The notes below the pieces were generated by a model. The model worked only from the letters and a program-made list of their open reading frames with translations. It was not told the origin of the DNA and did not search any database. Both the position numbers and the translations under genes were made by a program. A stretch of 64,000 nt of DNA, from the NCBI RefSeq assembly GCF_006539545.1, contig NZ_BJNF01000029.1:95768-159767 (forward strand). The letters are read 5' to 3'. Source of the stretch: Nitrobacter winogradskyi (lineage in GTDB: Bacteria; Pseudomonadota; Alphaproteobacteria; Rhizobiales; Xanthobacteraceae). Below are positions 17,046 to 25,733 of the stretch, in pieces. Each line of letters opens with the position of its first letter. The stretch's first letter is position 1.

Positions 17046-17650
17046 ACGCGAAAGACTTGTCCCGGTTCGTCGCAAGCGCCGAACCCAATCCGGTGCGGGG
17101 GCAGCAGCTCTTCAGTGAAACATGCGCCGCCTGCCATGGGCTCGACAAGAATAAGGCAGGCCCGAACCTCGCTGGCGTCTTTGAACGGAAGGCGGGATCG
17201 GCTGCCCGATACAAGTACTCTTCGGCATTGGCGCAATCGGGCATCCACTGGTCCGCTGACAATCTCGATCGGTGGCTTACCAATCCGCGCAAATTCATTG
17301 CTGGGGTAAGAATGCCGGCCCGCGTTCCGAACGCTTCGGCTCGGCGGGACATCATCGCCTTTCTGAAGCAGGAAAGCCTGGCGCGAACGCGGCCGTGGTC
17401 GGCATTCTCGGCGCCGCCCTCTACAACCCGGTCTGGACGAGTGCAGTCCTCACGCCACGCGATTTTGCCCTGGCGCTTGCCGGAGTTCTCCATCCCGTCG
17501 GCAATCCGATACGAGCTATTCGAGCCACCAGAAAATCGATGGATGCGCAGAGTCGAAAACGGTGCGAACGCCGACGCAACGCCTCAACTGCTGGCAAAAG
17601 ACTGGCGTGGCTCCGTCAGAGCTCGCTACCATTTCGGTGTCGCGCGCTAA
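16937..17650 (+). CDS. CtaG C-terminus fused in frame to a cytochrome c domain
   Basis: The open frame starts at a Met inside the CtaG remnant ([20 protein letters not shown]). From about 17078 it becomes a mono-heme cytochrome c: [56 protein letters not shown], then [12 protein letters not shown] at 17377. The cytochrome has no signal peptide of its own, so it was either always a CtaG fusion or lost its own start. After 17377 the frame continues through DNA that in another frame is a ChrA fragment. The last 90 residues are therefore probably not native. Confidence 0.5.
   Translation: MPVVFFVDPALATDRDTRDINTNTLSYTFFRSTNPGNAKDLSRFVASAEPNPVRGQQLFSETCAACHGLDKNKAGPNLAGVFERKAGSAARYKYSSALAQSGIHWSADNLDRWLTNPRKFIAGVRMPARVPNASARRDIIAFLKQESLARTRPWSAFSAPPSTTRSGRVQSSRHAILPWRLPEFSIPSAIRYELFEPPENRWMRRVENGANADATPQLLAKDWRGSVRARYHFGVAR
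17374..17505 (+). pseudogene. chromate transporter (ChrA) C-terminal fragment
   Basis: In a frame different from the cytochrome, the sequence [20 protein letters not shown] then [15 protein letters not shown] matches the late part of ChrA-type chromate transporters (NAAVVG..AALY.PVWTSAV). Only about 40 residues remain, directly abutting the end of the cytochrome domain, so this is a recombination scar. Confidence 0.55.
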
Positions 17651-17907
17651 AGCTCCGACTCCCGGTCTGCTTTTGGAGGAAAGGCTTTACCGAGGTCGTT
17701 CTTACGAACGCCTCAAGCCGGCATCTCAGGCGCGTGATGGTTCAAACGGGAGCAGGTGGGGGCCCGGTCGGCGCCTCTGACGTCGTAAGAACTAAATTGC
17801 CTTTGCCGCGAGCTGGAGCGTCCGGTAGAGCAAGCTGCGACGACAAGCGCGCCTCGCCATGGCAAAGGCAATGCGCGTGGTGAACAACCCCGCTTTCCTC
17901 TGCTCGT
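17506..17907. other. gene-free stretch
   Basis: About 400 bases between the ChrA fragment and the ArsR remnant. No frame on either strand gives recognisable protein sequence. No repeat or clear promoter was seen. Confidence 0.4.
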
Positions 17908-18198
17908 TACAACGGTGTAGTTCTGGCACGGAGTAATACCTTGCGCTGTATCCTTCAGTAGATCGTCGGCAAGCGCCAGTAAGTGAGCAATTCGGGGGTC
18001 GCTCAGGCGGTAGTGGACGAAGCGCCCGAGTTGCTCGCCCGTAGCGAGGCCACACTCGCTCAGACAGCGCAGATGGTTTGAAGCGTTAGGCTGAGTAAGC
18101 CCGGTCGCCGCGACGATCTCTCCGACGGCCAGTGTTCTCCGCGTGGAGCGTTCAGGATTGAGAGGATGATATCTTTCTCGGTAAGGAAAGATGGTCAT
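17908..18198 (-). pseudogene. ArsR-family repressor, damaged N-terminus
   Basis: The conserved winged helix reads LAVGEIVAATGLTQPNASNH, LRCLSECGLATGEQLGRFVH and YRLSDPRIAHLLALADDLL, with PCQNY at the end. The N-terminal helix (TEKDIILSILNAPRGE) is in another frame, so there is an indel near 18135. Divergent from the metal transporter at 18197, whose promoter it would have repressed. After QNYTVV the frame runs on to 17713 through unrelated sequence. Confidence 0.6.
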
Positions 18199-19047
18199 GA
18201 ATGTAACGGCTTCGACGGACAAGCCTCAAGGACAGCGCGATATCGCGTCACCGGCATGGACTGCGCCTCGTGTGCCGCCGAGATTGAGAAAGCGGTTCGG
18301 TCGGTCGGCGTGGATGGCGTGGATAATGTGAAGGTCTCGACGGCCACCCAGATCATGACCCTGCATACCGTCACGGCGCGGTTGCGGGAGGTTGAACGGG
18401 CTGTGAACGGGATCGGCTACAAGCTCGAGCGGCTGGACCGACCAGAGGCGGAGACCGGAGACGATGACGACGATTTGCCAAAAGACTTGTCCCACATCAC
18501 CTCGGCCTACAAGCGGGCGCTCTGGATCGTTGTGCTACTCAACGTAGGTTATGGCGTGGTGGAGATGGTCGGGGGCTTTATCTCGGGGTCGCAGGCCTTG
18601 AAAGCCGATGCGCTCGACTTCGCTGGCGACGGTCTGATTACCTTACTCGGCCTGCTGGCGGTCGGCTGGAGTCTGCTCTGGCGCGCCCGGTCGGCGCTTA
18701 TTCAGGGCCTGTTCCTCGGTGCGCTCGGGCTGGGCGTCGTCGTCCCGACGGCCTACCGGGTGCTTGTTCTGAAACAGCCCGAGGCAGAGTTGATGGGCCT
18801 GTTCGGCGTGATCGCATTGGTGTTCAACGTGGCGGCGGCGCTCGTGCTGATCCCGCATCGGAGGGGGATGCGAACGTGCGCGCTGTCTGGCTGTTCTCGC
18901 GCAACGACGCTATTGGCAACGCTGCGGTCGTGGCTGCGGCCGGTCTGGTCGCATTGACCGGCACCGCATGGCCTGATCTGGTCGTGGCGTTCGTGATCGC
19001 CGTTGATTGTTCTGGATGCGAGGGCCGATTTGCGGGAGGCTGCGTGA
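18197..19047 (+). pseudogene. HMA-domain cation diffusion facilitator, three frameshifts
   Basis: ATG 18197 gives NVTASTDKPQGQR, then the frame breaks. YRVTGMDCASCAAEIEKAVR is a heavy-metal-associated domain with the CxxC site. The body has cation-diffusion-facilitator helices (LWIVVLLNVGYGVVEMVGGF, SGSQALKADALDFAGDGL with the metal-site Asp residues, ALDFAGDG). Further shifts lie near 18868 (before DANVRAVWLFSRNDAIGN) and near 19010 (before DARADLREAA and the stop at 19047). The middle frame alone spans 18166-18957. Divergent from the ArsR remnant. A related, intact transporter without HMA is at 23915-24658. Confidence 0.75.
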
Positions 19048-19208
19048 ACGGTCGCCGCATCGGTATAGTCTCCGCTATGGTGGCGTTCGCTCTCGATCAC
19101 GGCACGAAGGCGCTCGCCCTGAACGCCTCGCGCTCGCCAGGGCGTTGAAGTCCTGCCGGTTTCTGAATTCGTTCTCGTACCCAATCAGGGGGGCAACAAC
19201 GCCGCTAG

Positions 19209-19307
19209 GCCTTGGCTCGTCTTGAAGCCGCCGAACCGCATCGCGAGATCGCCCGCACGTTCAATATTGCTCGCAGCACGATAGCGAGACTCGCCAATGG
19301 CCGCTGA
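19209..19307 (+). pseudogene. C-terminal HTH of a resolvase-type serine recombinase
   Basis: A short frame ends ALARLEAAEPHREIARTFNI then ARSTIARLANGR and a stop at 19305-19307. EIARxxxIxRSTIxRL is the helix-turn-helix (HTH_7) typical of Tn3-type resolvases and invertases. The catalytic domain is absent. It marks an old transposon scar just before the metal-efflux operon. Confidence 0.5.
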
Positions 19308-19545
19308 ATTGCTTTATCGGATCGATGCTGATCGCAACATGGCAACCTTCTATAAGCTCGATGTAGAGCCTACGTTGTTTGGTGAATGGGCTTTCGTCGG
19401 AGAGAGAGGTCGCATTGGCCGTGCTGACACGTTCGCAGCACACTATGATACTGTCGCCGCCGGTCAGGTTGCGCGTTCCAAGCAAATCCAACTCAAAGAG
19501 CATCGGGGCTACTCTGCTGCGTGGCGCAGTGTCGTCTCATCTTGA
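19297..19545 (+). CDS. WGR-domain protein
   Basis: An 82-residue protein almost wholly composed of a WGR-type domain: YRIDADRNMATFYKLDVEPT, LFGEWAFVGERGRIGRADTF, followed by VARSKQIQLKEHRGY. The WGR Trp is altered: ERGRIG is found where EWGRIG is usual. WGR domains bind nucleic acid and occur in PARPs and as stand-alone proteins on mobile DNA. Its end overlaps the convergent CzcA stop by 37 bases. The final residues (AAWRSVVSS) are antisense to czcA and may not be native. Confidence 0.6.
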   Translation: MAAELLYRIDADRNMATFYKLDVEPTLFGEWAFVGERGRIGRADTFAAHYDTVAAGQVARSKQIQLKEHRGYSAAWRSVVSS

Positions 19546-22500
19546 GCAGCGTCCGTCTGATTGCTTTGGCCGAATCGCGCGAACAGTGCTGGCAGTACAA
19601 ACAATGTCAGCAGAGTCGCGCTAATCAGCCCGCCGATCACGACCGTGGCGATCGGACGCTGGACCTCGGCGCCCGTGCCCGTTGCCAACGCCATCGGCAC
19701 GAAGCCCAGCGATGCGACCAGTGCCGTCATGCTTACCGGACGCAAACGGGTTAAGGCACCCTCGCTTATCGCTTCAAGCTTCCCGTAGCCCCGTGCCATC
19801 AGTTGTTTGATGTAAGTAAGCATGACCAGACCGTTTAGAACGGCGATGCCGGATAAGGCGATAAAACCCACTGCCGCCGAGATCGAAAACGGCAAGCCGC
19901 GCAGCCAGAGCGCCAAAACGCCGCCTGTCAGCGCCAGCGGCACGGCGCTGAATACCAGCAACGCATCGCGCGCCGAGCCCAGGGCGCCCATGAGCAGAAG
20001 AAAAATCAGCACGAAGCATGCCGGCACCACCAGTAAGAGCCTCTGCCGCGCCGCGATCAGGTTTTCAAATTGTCCGCCCCAGGTCATCCAGTAGCCGGCC
20101 GGTAGCTTCACCTGCGCTTCAATTTTCGCCTGCGCCTCGTTTACGACAGAGGCGATATCCCGGTCGCGCATATTGGCGGTTACGACGATCCGTCGCTTGC
20201 CGTTCTCGCGGCTGATCATATTTGGACCTTCACCCAGACTCAAGGCTGCCAGTTCACCGAGTGGTACTGTTGAGGCAGCATTCCCGGCGCCGGGCAGCGC
20301 AACCGGCAGAGCGCGGATCGCGTCTAAGTCATTGCGTTTGGACTCCGCCAAGCGCACCACTATTTCAAAGTAGCGGTCTCCGTGGAATACCACGCCGGCA
20401 TCCCGGCCGCCTATCGCCGTGCCGATGACATCCTGCACGGCCGCCAGGTTCAAGCCGCGGCGAGCGATAGCTGCCTTATCCACGCTGATCTCGAGAACCG
20501 AAAGGCCGCCCGCCTGCTCGACTTTGACGTCAGCTGCCCCTTTCGTGCTGCGCAGGATCTCCGCGACCTGGTTGGCCGCGCGCAACAACGGCTCGAACTC
20601 TTCGCCGAAAACTTTAACGGCTATATCGCCTCTGACGCCGGCCAGCAGCTCGTTGAAGCGCATCTGGATCGGCTGGGTGAATTCATAATTGTTGCCGGGC
20701 AGTTCACGCGCTTTGGCTTCGATTTGCTCGAGCAGCTCGGCCTTGGACAAGTTCGCGTCGGGCCACTGCGAGCGCGGCTTGAGAATGACGAACGTATCGG
20801 ATTGGTTGGGGGGCATCGGGTCGGACGCAATTTCGGCCGTGCCGGTCTTCGAGAACACCAGGGCCACCTCGGGCAGGACGCCGATCTTCCGCTCAAGTTC
20901 GAGCTGCATCGCCTGCGCCTGCCCAAGGCTTGCGCTGGGAATGCGAATGGCCGTCAGGAGGACGTTTTTTTCGTCCAGCGTGGGGATGAACTCCTGGCCC
21001 AAGCGCAAAAACAGAAAGATGGCGGCGACAGACAAGGCGAGCGCGCCGGCAAGCGATGGGAGGGGTCGCCTAAGGACGCTGGCCAGTGCGGGCCGGTAGA
21101 CGGCCTTTAATCGCCGCATAGCGACGTTGTCGCCTTCGCTCACGCGTCCTGTAATGCATATCGCAAGCAAAGCCGGGACGAAGGTCAGCGAGAGCACGAA
21201 AGCCGCCATAAGCGCCAGAATGACGGTCAGCGCCATCGGCTCGAACATCTTGGCCTCCATCCCGCTGAAGGTCAGGAGCGGCACGTAAACCAAGATGATG
21301 ATGGCCTGGCCGTAGACGCTGGGCCCGATCATCTCCTCAGCGGCTTCCTGTACGGCTTGCAGCCGGTCCGCAATAGTAAGGCCTCGTCCGGCGGCATGCT
21401 GCTTTTCAGCCAAATGCCGTAAGGTGTTTTCCGTGATAATCACTGCACCATCAACGATAAGTCCGAAATCGAGCGCGCCGAGGCTCATCAGGTTGGCGCT
21501 CACGCGTGCCTGGAGCATACCCGCCGCGGTCATCAGCATTGTCAGCGGGATCACCAGCGCCGTGATGAAAGCCGCGCGGAAATTGCCGAGCATGGCAAAC
21601 AGCACCATGATCACCAGCAGGGCGCCTTCTCCGAGGTTAGTGGCGACGGTTTCTACCGTCTCCTCAACCAGCTGGGTCCGATCGAGGACGGTCTGTATCT
21701 GAATGCCGGGCGGCAAAGTCCGACGAACCAAGTTCATCCGGGCATCGACTGCCTTGGCAACGATGCGGCTGTTGCTGCCGATCAGCATCAATGCCGTGCC
21801 GACCACTACTTCACGGCCGTTTTCGCTGGCGCTGCCGGTCCTGATCTCCCCTCCGACTGCTACTTGCGCGACGTCGCGGATATAAATCGGCACGCCTCCA
21901 CGCGTGCTGACCACCACTGCGCCGATATCAGAAAGGCTTTCGAGCCGGCCGCCTGTCCGGACCACAATGCCCTCGCCGTTCCGCTCAATCACGCTGGCGC
22001 CACGGCTGGCATTGTTGGCCTCGAGCGCCTTGCCCACTTCGGCGAAGGACAGCCCGAAAGCGATGAGTTTCATTGGGTCGGGCTGGACTTGATACTGCTT
22101 GACATATCCTCCAATGGAATCGACGCCGGCGACGCCCGGCACGCTCTTGATCTGCGGCTTTACGATCCAATCCTGGACCGTGCGCAAGTAGGCGGAGCGC
22201 TCTAGCTCGCTTGTGAGTTGGGCGCCTTCCGGCGTGAAATAGGGGCTTTCTTTCAGCGCCTCGGCTGTGAACATTACGGACCACATGTAGATTTCGCCGA
22301 GGCCTGTGGCTACTGGCCCCATTTTGGGATCGACGCCAGGCGGCAGCCGAGGCCGTAGCTCGAGCAGCCTTTCATTCACCTGCTGGCGCGCGAAGTAGAT
22401 ATCGGTTTTTTCCGAGAAAACCGCAGTAACCTGGGAAAAGCCATTGCGCGAGATCGAGCGGGTGTTCTCAAGGCCTGGAATCCCGGCAAGAGCGGTTTCG

Positions 22501-22718
22501 ATCCGGAAGGTCACCTGCTTTTCTATTTCCGCCGGCGACAACGCCAGGGCCGTCGTATTGACCTGCACCTGGTTATTGGTGATGTCCGGCACGGCATCGA
22601 TCGGCAGGCTCGCCATCGACCAGACACCCAGCGCGATGATGGCAAAGCCCGCCAAAACGACCAGCCAACGCTTCCGGATGGAGAAGGCGAGAACGCGGCT
22701 AATCACGTTCGCTCTCAA
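19509..22718 (-). CDS. czcA: heavy-metal efflux RND pump, CzcA/CusA type
   Basis: A 1069-residue inner-membrane proton antiporter of the heavy-metal RND family. The N-terminal helix (RKRWLVVLAGFAIIALGVWS) is followed by the conserved LPIDAVPDITNNQVQVNT. The proton-relay segment is GALDFGLIVDGAVIITEN. There are two large periplasmic porter loops and twelve expected helices; the length is normal. It would pump divalent cations (Co/Zn/Cd/Ni) or Cu/Ag across the envelope with the fusion protein encoded just upstream (4-base overlap) and an outer-membrane channel not present here. The DFGxxVD pattern favours divalent-cation types, but specificity is uncertain. Confidence 0.9.
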   Translation of the reverse strand: MRANVISRVLAFSIRKRWLVVLAGFAIIALGVWSMASLPIDAVPDITNNQVQVNTTALALSPAEIEKQVTFRIETALAGIPGLENTRSISRNGFSQVTAVFSEKTDIYFARQQVNERLLELRPRLPPGVDPKMGPVATGLGEIYMWSVMFTAEALKESPYFTPEGAQLTSELERSAYLRTVQDWIVKPQIKSVPGVAGVDSIGGYVKQYQVQPDPMKLIAFGLSFAEVGKALEANNASRGASVIERNGEGIVVRTGGRLESLSDIGAVVVSTRGGVPIYIRDVAQVAVGGEIRTGSASENGREVVVGTALMLIGSNSRIVAKAVDARMNLVRRTLPPGIQIQTVLDRTQLVEETVETVATNLGEGALLVIMVLFAMLGNFRAAFITALVIPLTMLMTAAGMLQARVSANLMSLGALDFGLIVDGAVIITENTLRHLAEKQHAAGRGLTIADRLQAVQEAAEEMIGPSVYGQAIIILVYVPLLTFSGMEAKMFEPMALTVILALMAAFVLSLTFVPALLAICITGRVSEGDNVAMRRLKAVYRPALASVLRRPLPSLAGALALSVAAIFLFLRLGQEFIPTLDEKNVLLTAIRIPSASLGQAQAMQLELERKIGVLPEVALVFSKTGTAEIASDPMPPNQSDTFVILKPRSQWPDANLSKAELLEQIEAKARELPGNNYEFTQPIQMRFNELLAGVRGDIAVKVFGEEFEPLLRAANQVAEILRSTKGAADVKVEQAGGLSVLEISVDKAAIARRGLNLAAVQDVIGTAIGGRDAGVVFHGDRYFEIVVRLAESKRNDLDAIRALPVALPGAGNAASTVPLGELAALSLGEGPNMISRENGKRRIVVTANMRDRDIASVVNEAQAKIEAQVKLPAGYWMTWGGQFENLIAARQRLLLVVPACFVLIFLLLMGALGSARDALLVFSAVPLALTGGVLALWLRGLPFSISAAVGFIALSGIAVLNGLVMLTYIKQLMARGYGKLEAISEGALTRLRPVSMTALVASLGFVPMALATGTGAEVQRPIATVVIGGLISATLLTLFVLPALFARFGQSNQTDAAQDETTLRHAAE

Positions 22719-23869
22719 TCGTCATGGTCGATCTCGGCTTTGCCGAGCTCGGACTTGAGCGTGAACGTGTTGAAGGTTGCGACCCGTTCCCCCGCGGTCA
22801 GGCCCGAAAAGATTTCCGCCATCCGCCCATCGCGGCGGCCGACGCTGACCTTGCGTGCTTCAAAGCCTTCCTTGTTGCGCACGAACACCACGGGCTCGCC
22901 TTTGATTGATTGCAATGCTGTGACCGGTACGACCAAGTCGGCCCGCTGCTGATCGATCGGAATATCTGCCGTGACGAAGGCACCAGGCCGCCACCTACCG
23001 GCGGCGTTGTCGACCGAGGCAATGACTCGGGCCGCTCGCGTGTCTTTGTCCAGCAATGGACTGATAAACATGATGGTGGCCGGCGCGGGTTCAGCACCCG
23101 TGCCGGCGCTGATCGTGATCTGCTGGCCTTCTTGGATGTTGGCTAGTTGGCTCGTTGGGATGGCTAGATCCGCCCACATCACGCCGAGGTCTGCGATGAC
23201 ATACAGCTCGCTTTCCTGGCCTTCGCGGCCGACCAGCGAGCCAATCTCCACGCGGCGTTCCGCGATGCGGCCACTGATAGGCGCGCGCAGCTCCTGCAAG
23301 CGGAGGGTTTCGACAGGCTGTTGAGGCAGGGCCTCGATTTGCTCAGCATTGAGGTTCAGGGCGAACAGCTTTTGGCGGGCTGTTTCAAACTTGACGCGCG
23401 CATCCTCAAAGGTGGTACGCTCCCGCAGATAATTGTTTTCGCTAAGCACCTTGCCCTCGAATAGCTTGGTGGCGCGGTTGAACAGGGTTTGCTGCAGGTC
23501 GAAGACCAGGCGCGCCGCCAAATATTCACTATTTGCATCGGCGACCTCGCGGCTCTCAATCACCGCCACGACCTCGCCCGCTTCCACGCTGTCGCCCAAG
23601 CGCTTGCGTAGCTCCCGGACCGTGCCGAGCAACTTCACGGCTACGCGGGCGATGCGATCGCCGCTCGGGATGATCGAACCCGGCACCTTGATGCGCTTGC
23701 TCAGATCGCCAGGATGCGCGTCGTGGACCCCAAAGCGGCCGGCCTCGACCTGTTCGTCTGAGAGCTTGACCGTGGCGTTTGCTGAGTCCGCGTCTTTCTC
23801 TTCATGCGCGACGGCAGAGAAGCACAGCCCGAGCGTCAGCACGACAACGACTGGAAACAGCCGGATCAT
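22715..23869 (-). CDS. czcB: RND periplasmic adaptor, CzcB/CusB type
   Basis: A 384-residue membrane-fusion protein. A signal peptide (IRLFPVVVVLTLGLCFSAVA) precedes a barrel-sandwich hybrid and coiled-coil hairpin (GDSVEAGEVVAVIESREVAD, LFEGKVLSENNYLRERTTFE) and beta-barrel segments (RAPISGRIAERRVEIGSLVG). It links the inner-membrane pump to an outer-membrane channel. It lies 45 bases downstream of the CDF gene and overlaps czcA by four bases, so the three form one operon. Intact. Confidence 0.9.
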   Translation of the reverse strand: MIRLFPVVVVLTLGLCFSAVAHEEKDADSANATVKLSDEQVEAGRFGVHDAHPGDLSKRIKVPGSIIPSGDRIARVAVKLLGTVRELRKRLGDSVEAGEVVAVIESREVADANSEYLAARLVFDLQQTLFNRATKLFEGKVLSENNYLRERTTFEDARVKFETARQKLFALNLNAEQIEALPQQPVETLRLQELRAPISGRIAERRVEIGSLVGREGQESELYVIADLGVMWADLAIPTSQLANIQEGQQITISAGTGAEPAPATIMFISPLLDKDTRAARVIASVDNAAGRWRPGAFVTADIPIDQQRADLVVPVTALQSIKGEPVVFVRNKEGFEARKVSVGRRDGRMAEIFSGLTAGERVATFNTFTLKSELGKAEIDHDD

Positions 23870-23914
23870 TGCAATGGTCCTTGGCGGCCCTCGGTCGGCC
23901 GTCGCTGCGGCGAC

Positions 23915-24643
23915 TTAGCCGCGCATTCCGATATCTTTGAGCGCAATGCGCGGTTGGGCTGAATTTTGGCTGTACTCCGCCCGGGCTTGCCGCAGGATCT
24001 GCGCCGAAGACATCAGGAAGATACCCACCATGAAGCCGGCAACGGCGAGGTCAGGCCAGGGGCTTGCCGTACCCCAGACCGCAACGGCCGCCCCTATCAC
24101 CACGACGTTGCCGATCGCGTCATTGCGCGAGCACAGCCAGACCGAGCGCACGTTGGCGTCGCCGTCCTTGTAGCGCATCAGCAGCAACACAGATGAAAGG
24201 TTGGCGGCAAGTGCAAGGAAGCCGATTGCGCCCATCAGGTCGGCCCGCGGAAGCCCCAGCATGAGCGTTTGATAGACGGTTGAGCCGAACACCCACAGCG
24301 ACATGGCGCTCAGCGACATCCCCTTGAACAACGCAGCGACAGCGCGGGTTTTCAGGCTAGCGCCAATGACAGCCAGGCTGAGGCCATAGGTGACGGTATC
24401 GGCAAGGAAGTCGAGCGCGTCGGCTTGCAGAGCCTGCGAGCCGGCGACTTGGCCGGCGAACATCTCAGCCAGGAACATCAGGCCATTGATGCCGATCACG
24501 GTCCACAGCACCCGCTTGTAGCGCGGGTCTATGCCATCAAACAGCGGCAAGTCGCCTGAACAACAGCTTTCCGCGCACCCGGCAGCAGCGAGCGCGATGT
24601 GTTCTTTGAGGTGGTGGCTTGAGCCGCAACACTGATCGGACAT
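23915..24643 (-). CDS. cation diffusion facilitator (Zn/Co/Cd exporter)
   Basis: A 242-residue inner-membrane transporter. An N-terminal Cys/His cluster (SDQCCGSSHHLKEHI, CAESCCSGD) probably binds metal. Six helices follow, with the transport-site segments SQALQADALDFLADTVTYGL and SVWLCSRNDAIGN. No C-terminal cytosolic metal domain is evident. First gene of the efflux operon. I place the start at ATG 24643: the MerR-type promoter would begin RNA near 24663, leaving ATG 24658 almost leaderless, whereas GGGAAAG at 24650-24656 suits 24643. ATG 24658 remains possible and adds five residues. Confidence 0.85.
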   Translation of the reverse strand: MSDQCCGSSHHLKEHIALAAAGCAESCCSGDLPLFDGIDPRYKRVLWTVIGINGLMFLAEMFAGQVAGSQALQADALDFLADTVTYGLSLAVIGASLKTRAVAALFKGMSLSAMSLWVFGSTVYQTLMLGLPRADLMGAIGFLALAANLSSVLLLMRYKDGDANVRSVWLCSRNDAIGNVVVIGAAVAVWGTASPWPDLAVAGFMVGIFLMSSAQILRQARAEYSQNSAQPRIALKDIGMRG

Positions 24644-24669
24644 CGGAGGCTTTCCCATTTTCTCGAAAG

Positions 24670-24700
24670 AGGCTACAACCTCTAGCGACTAGAGGTTCAA
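24670..24700 (-). promoter_or_regulatory. MerR-type promoter/operator for the efflux operon
   Basis: On the minus strand -35 TTGAAC (24700-24695) and -10 TAGCCT (24675-24670) are separated by 19 bases. That overlong spacer is typical of promoters untwisted by MerR activators. The spacer holds a perfect palindrome, AACCTCTAG-CGA-CTAGAGGTT (24677-24697), of the kind bound by ZntR/CadR/PbrR dimers. It lies between the divergent CDF and merR genes, so the regulator presumably also controls its own expression here. Confidence 0.85.
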
Positions 24701-24707
24701 GCGAAAA

Positions 24708-25121
24708 ATGGATGTATCGATAGGAGAACTGTCGCGGCAAACCGGCGTGAAGGTGCCAACCATCCGCTATTACGAGCAGGTAGGTCTACTTCCAGCTCCT
24801 GTCCGCACTGAAGGCAAGCAGCGACGCTATGGTCCTGGCGACATTATGCGGCTCAATTTTATCAAACATGGCCGCGAGCTGGGTTTCGAAGTCAATGATA
24901 TTCGGGAGCTTCTTGCCTTGAGCGCCCAGCCTGAACGCCCTTGCGAGAACGCCGACAGGATTACCCGACGCCATCTGACCGCGGTCGATCAACGAATTGC
25001 GCAGCTGGCCGCGCTGCAGGCTGAACTGACGCGCATGCTTGGCTCTTGTAGCGGCGGCTGCGTGGCAGATTGCCAGATCCTTGAAAGCCTGAGCACGCCA
25101 ACCGGCGAGAAGGTTCCATAA
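24708..25121 (+). CDS. MerR-family metal-responsive regulator
   Basis: A 137-residue regulator. A winged HTH (DVSIGELSRQTGVKVPTIRY, YEQVGLLPAPVRTEGKQRRY) is followed by a dimer helix and a metal loop. Cys residues are at ERPCENAD and SCSGGCVADCQ, the arrangement of the CadR/PbrR/ZntR branch sensing Zn, Cd or Pb. It would bind the palindrome at 24677-24697 and activate the divergent CDF-czcB-czcA operon when metal is bound. Normal length, intact. Confidence 0.85.
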   Translation: MDVSIGELSRQTGVKVPTIRYYEQVGLLPAPVRTEGKQRRYGPGDIMRLNFIKHGRELGFEVNDIRELLALSAQPERPCENADRITRRHLTAVDQRIAQLAALQAELTRMLGSCSGGCVADCQILESLSTPTGEKVP

Positions 25122-25733
25122 GATACATTATGCGAATTTAAATTCTTCAATTTGTACAATATGTTGTGGCGTTCGGCCTATTTCGAGTCTGCTTCAGTCT
25201 ATTTTGAGTCCCGCGTTTAGATTTTGAGTCCCGCAGGCCCCACTTGTGAGGCACTTAGGGTCCAGTCTGGCGGTTTGTATTTGTCCAATGACGGGCACGC
25301 GTCTCCGATAGCAACAAGGCTGGCATTTTCGCAAGATGGCTGCAATTCAGTCCTGAATCGCGCCGCCTCAGAGGATGACGATTTCGAAGAACGGCACGAC
25401 GGTGAAAAACCGGTGCAAGACGCCGATACCGACTAGACTTTTGTTCCCCTTACGTTTCGTATGGTCGCTCGGGTATATTGAAACCGCAGATTGATTTTGC
25501 TTTTGTGATTGCGAGCGCGCCGCTCGATTTCGCGACGGCAGACCTCTTCGACGTCTCCCGAGAATTATCAAATCGCCGCGCGGGTTCCTGATGTGATCAG
25601 ATCGCCATGCGGAGAGAGTGAAAAGACAGAACGAACGTATCGTGAATCAATCACGGACGAGCATTCACGCTATGAAGTTCATGCGGTTCTGCGCAGCCCA
25701 TTCGGCAAAGAATCAAGGCAGTGATGGTGAGAA
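25122..25733. other. 612-base non-coding boundary
   Basis: This stretch separates the metal operon from the defence genes. It starts AT-rich and contains the tandem repeats at 25179-25234. Short open frames at 25224-25436 and 25509-25724 on the plus strand have no recognisable domains and no convincing ribosome sites. It may hold the promoter of the downstream operon, but I cannot fix one. Confidence 0.4.
25179..25234. repeat. three tandem 20-21 bp repeats
   Basis: TATTTCGAGTCTGC (25179-25192), TATTTTGAGTCCCGC (25200-25214) and ATTTTGAGTCCCGC (25221-25234) recur with periods of 21 and 20 bases. The last two share 14 identical bases. Spacing near two helical turns fits protein-binding sites, such as transposase sites at a transposon end or iterons. 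There are too few, and they are too short, for a CRISPR array. Confidence 0.6.

Noticed and set aside
25179..25234. Possible CRISPR array
   Set aside because: Only three imperfect 14-base units with 6-7 base gaps; no spacers, leader or cas genes.
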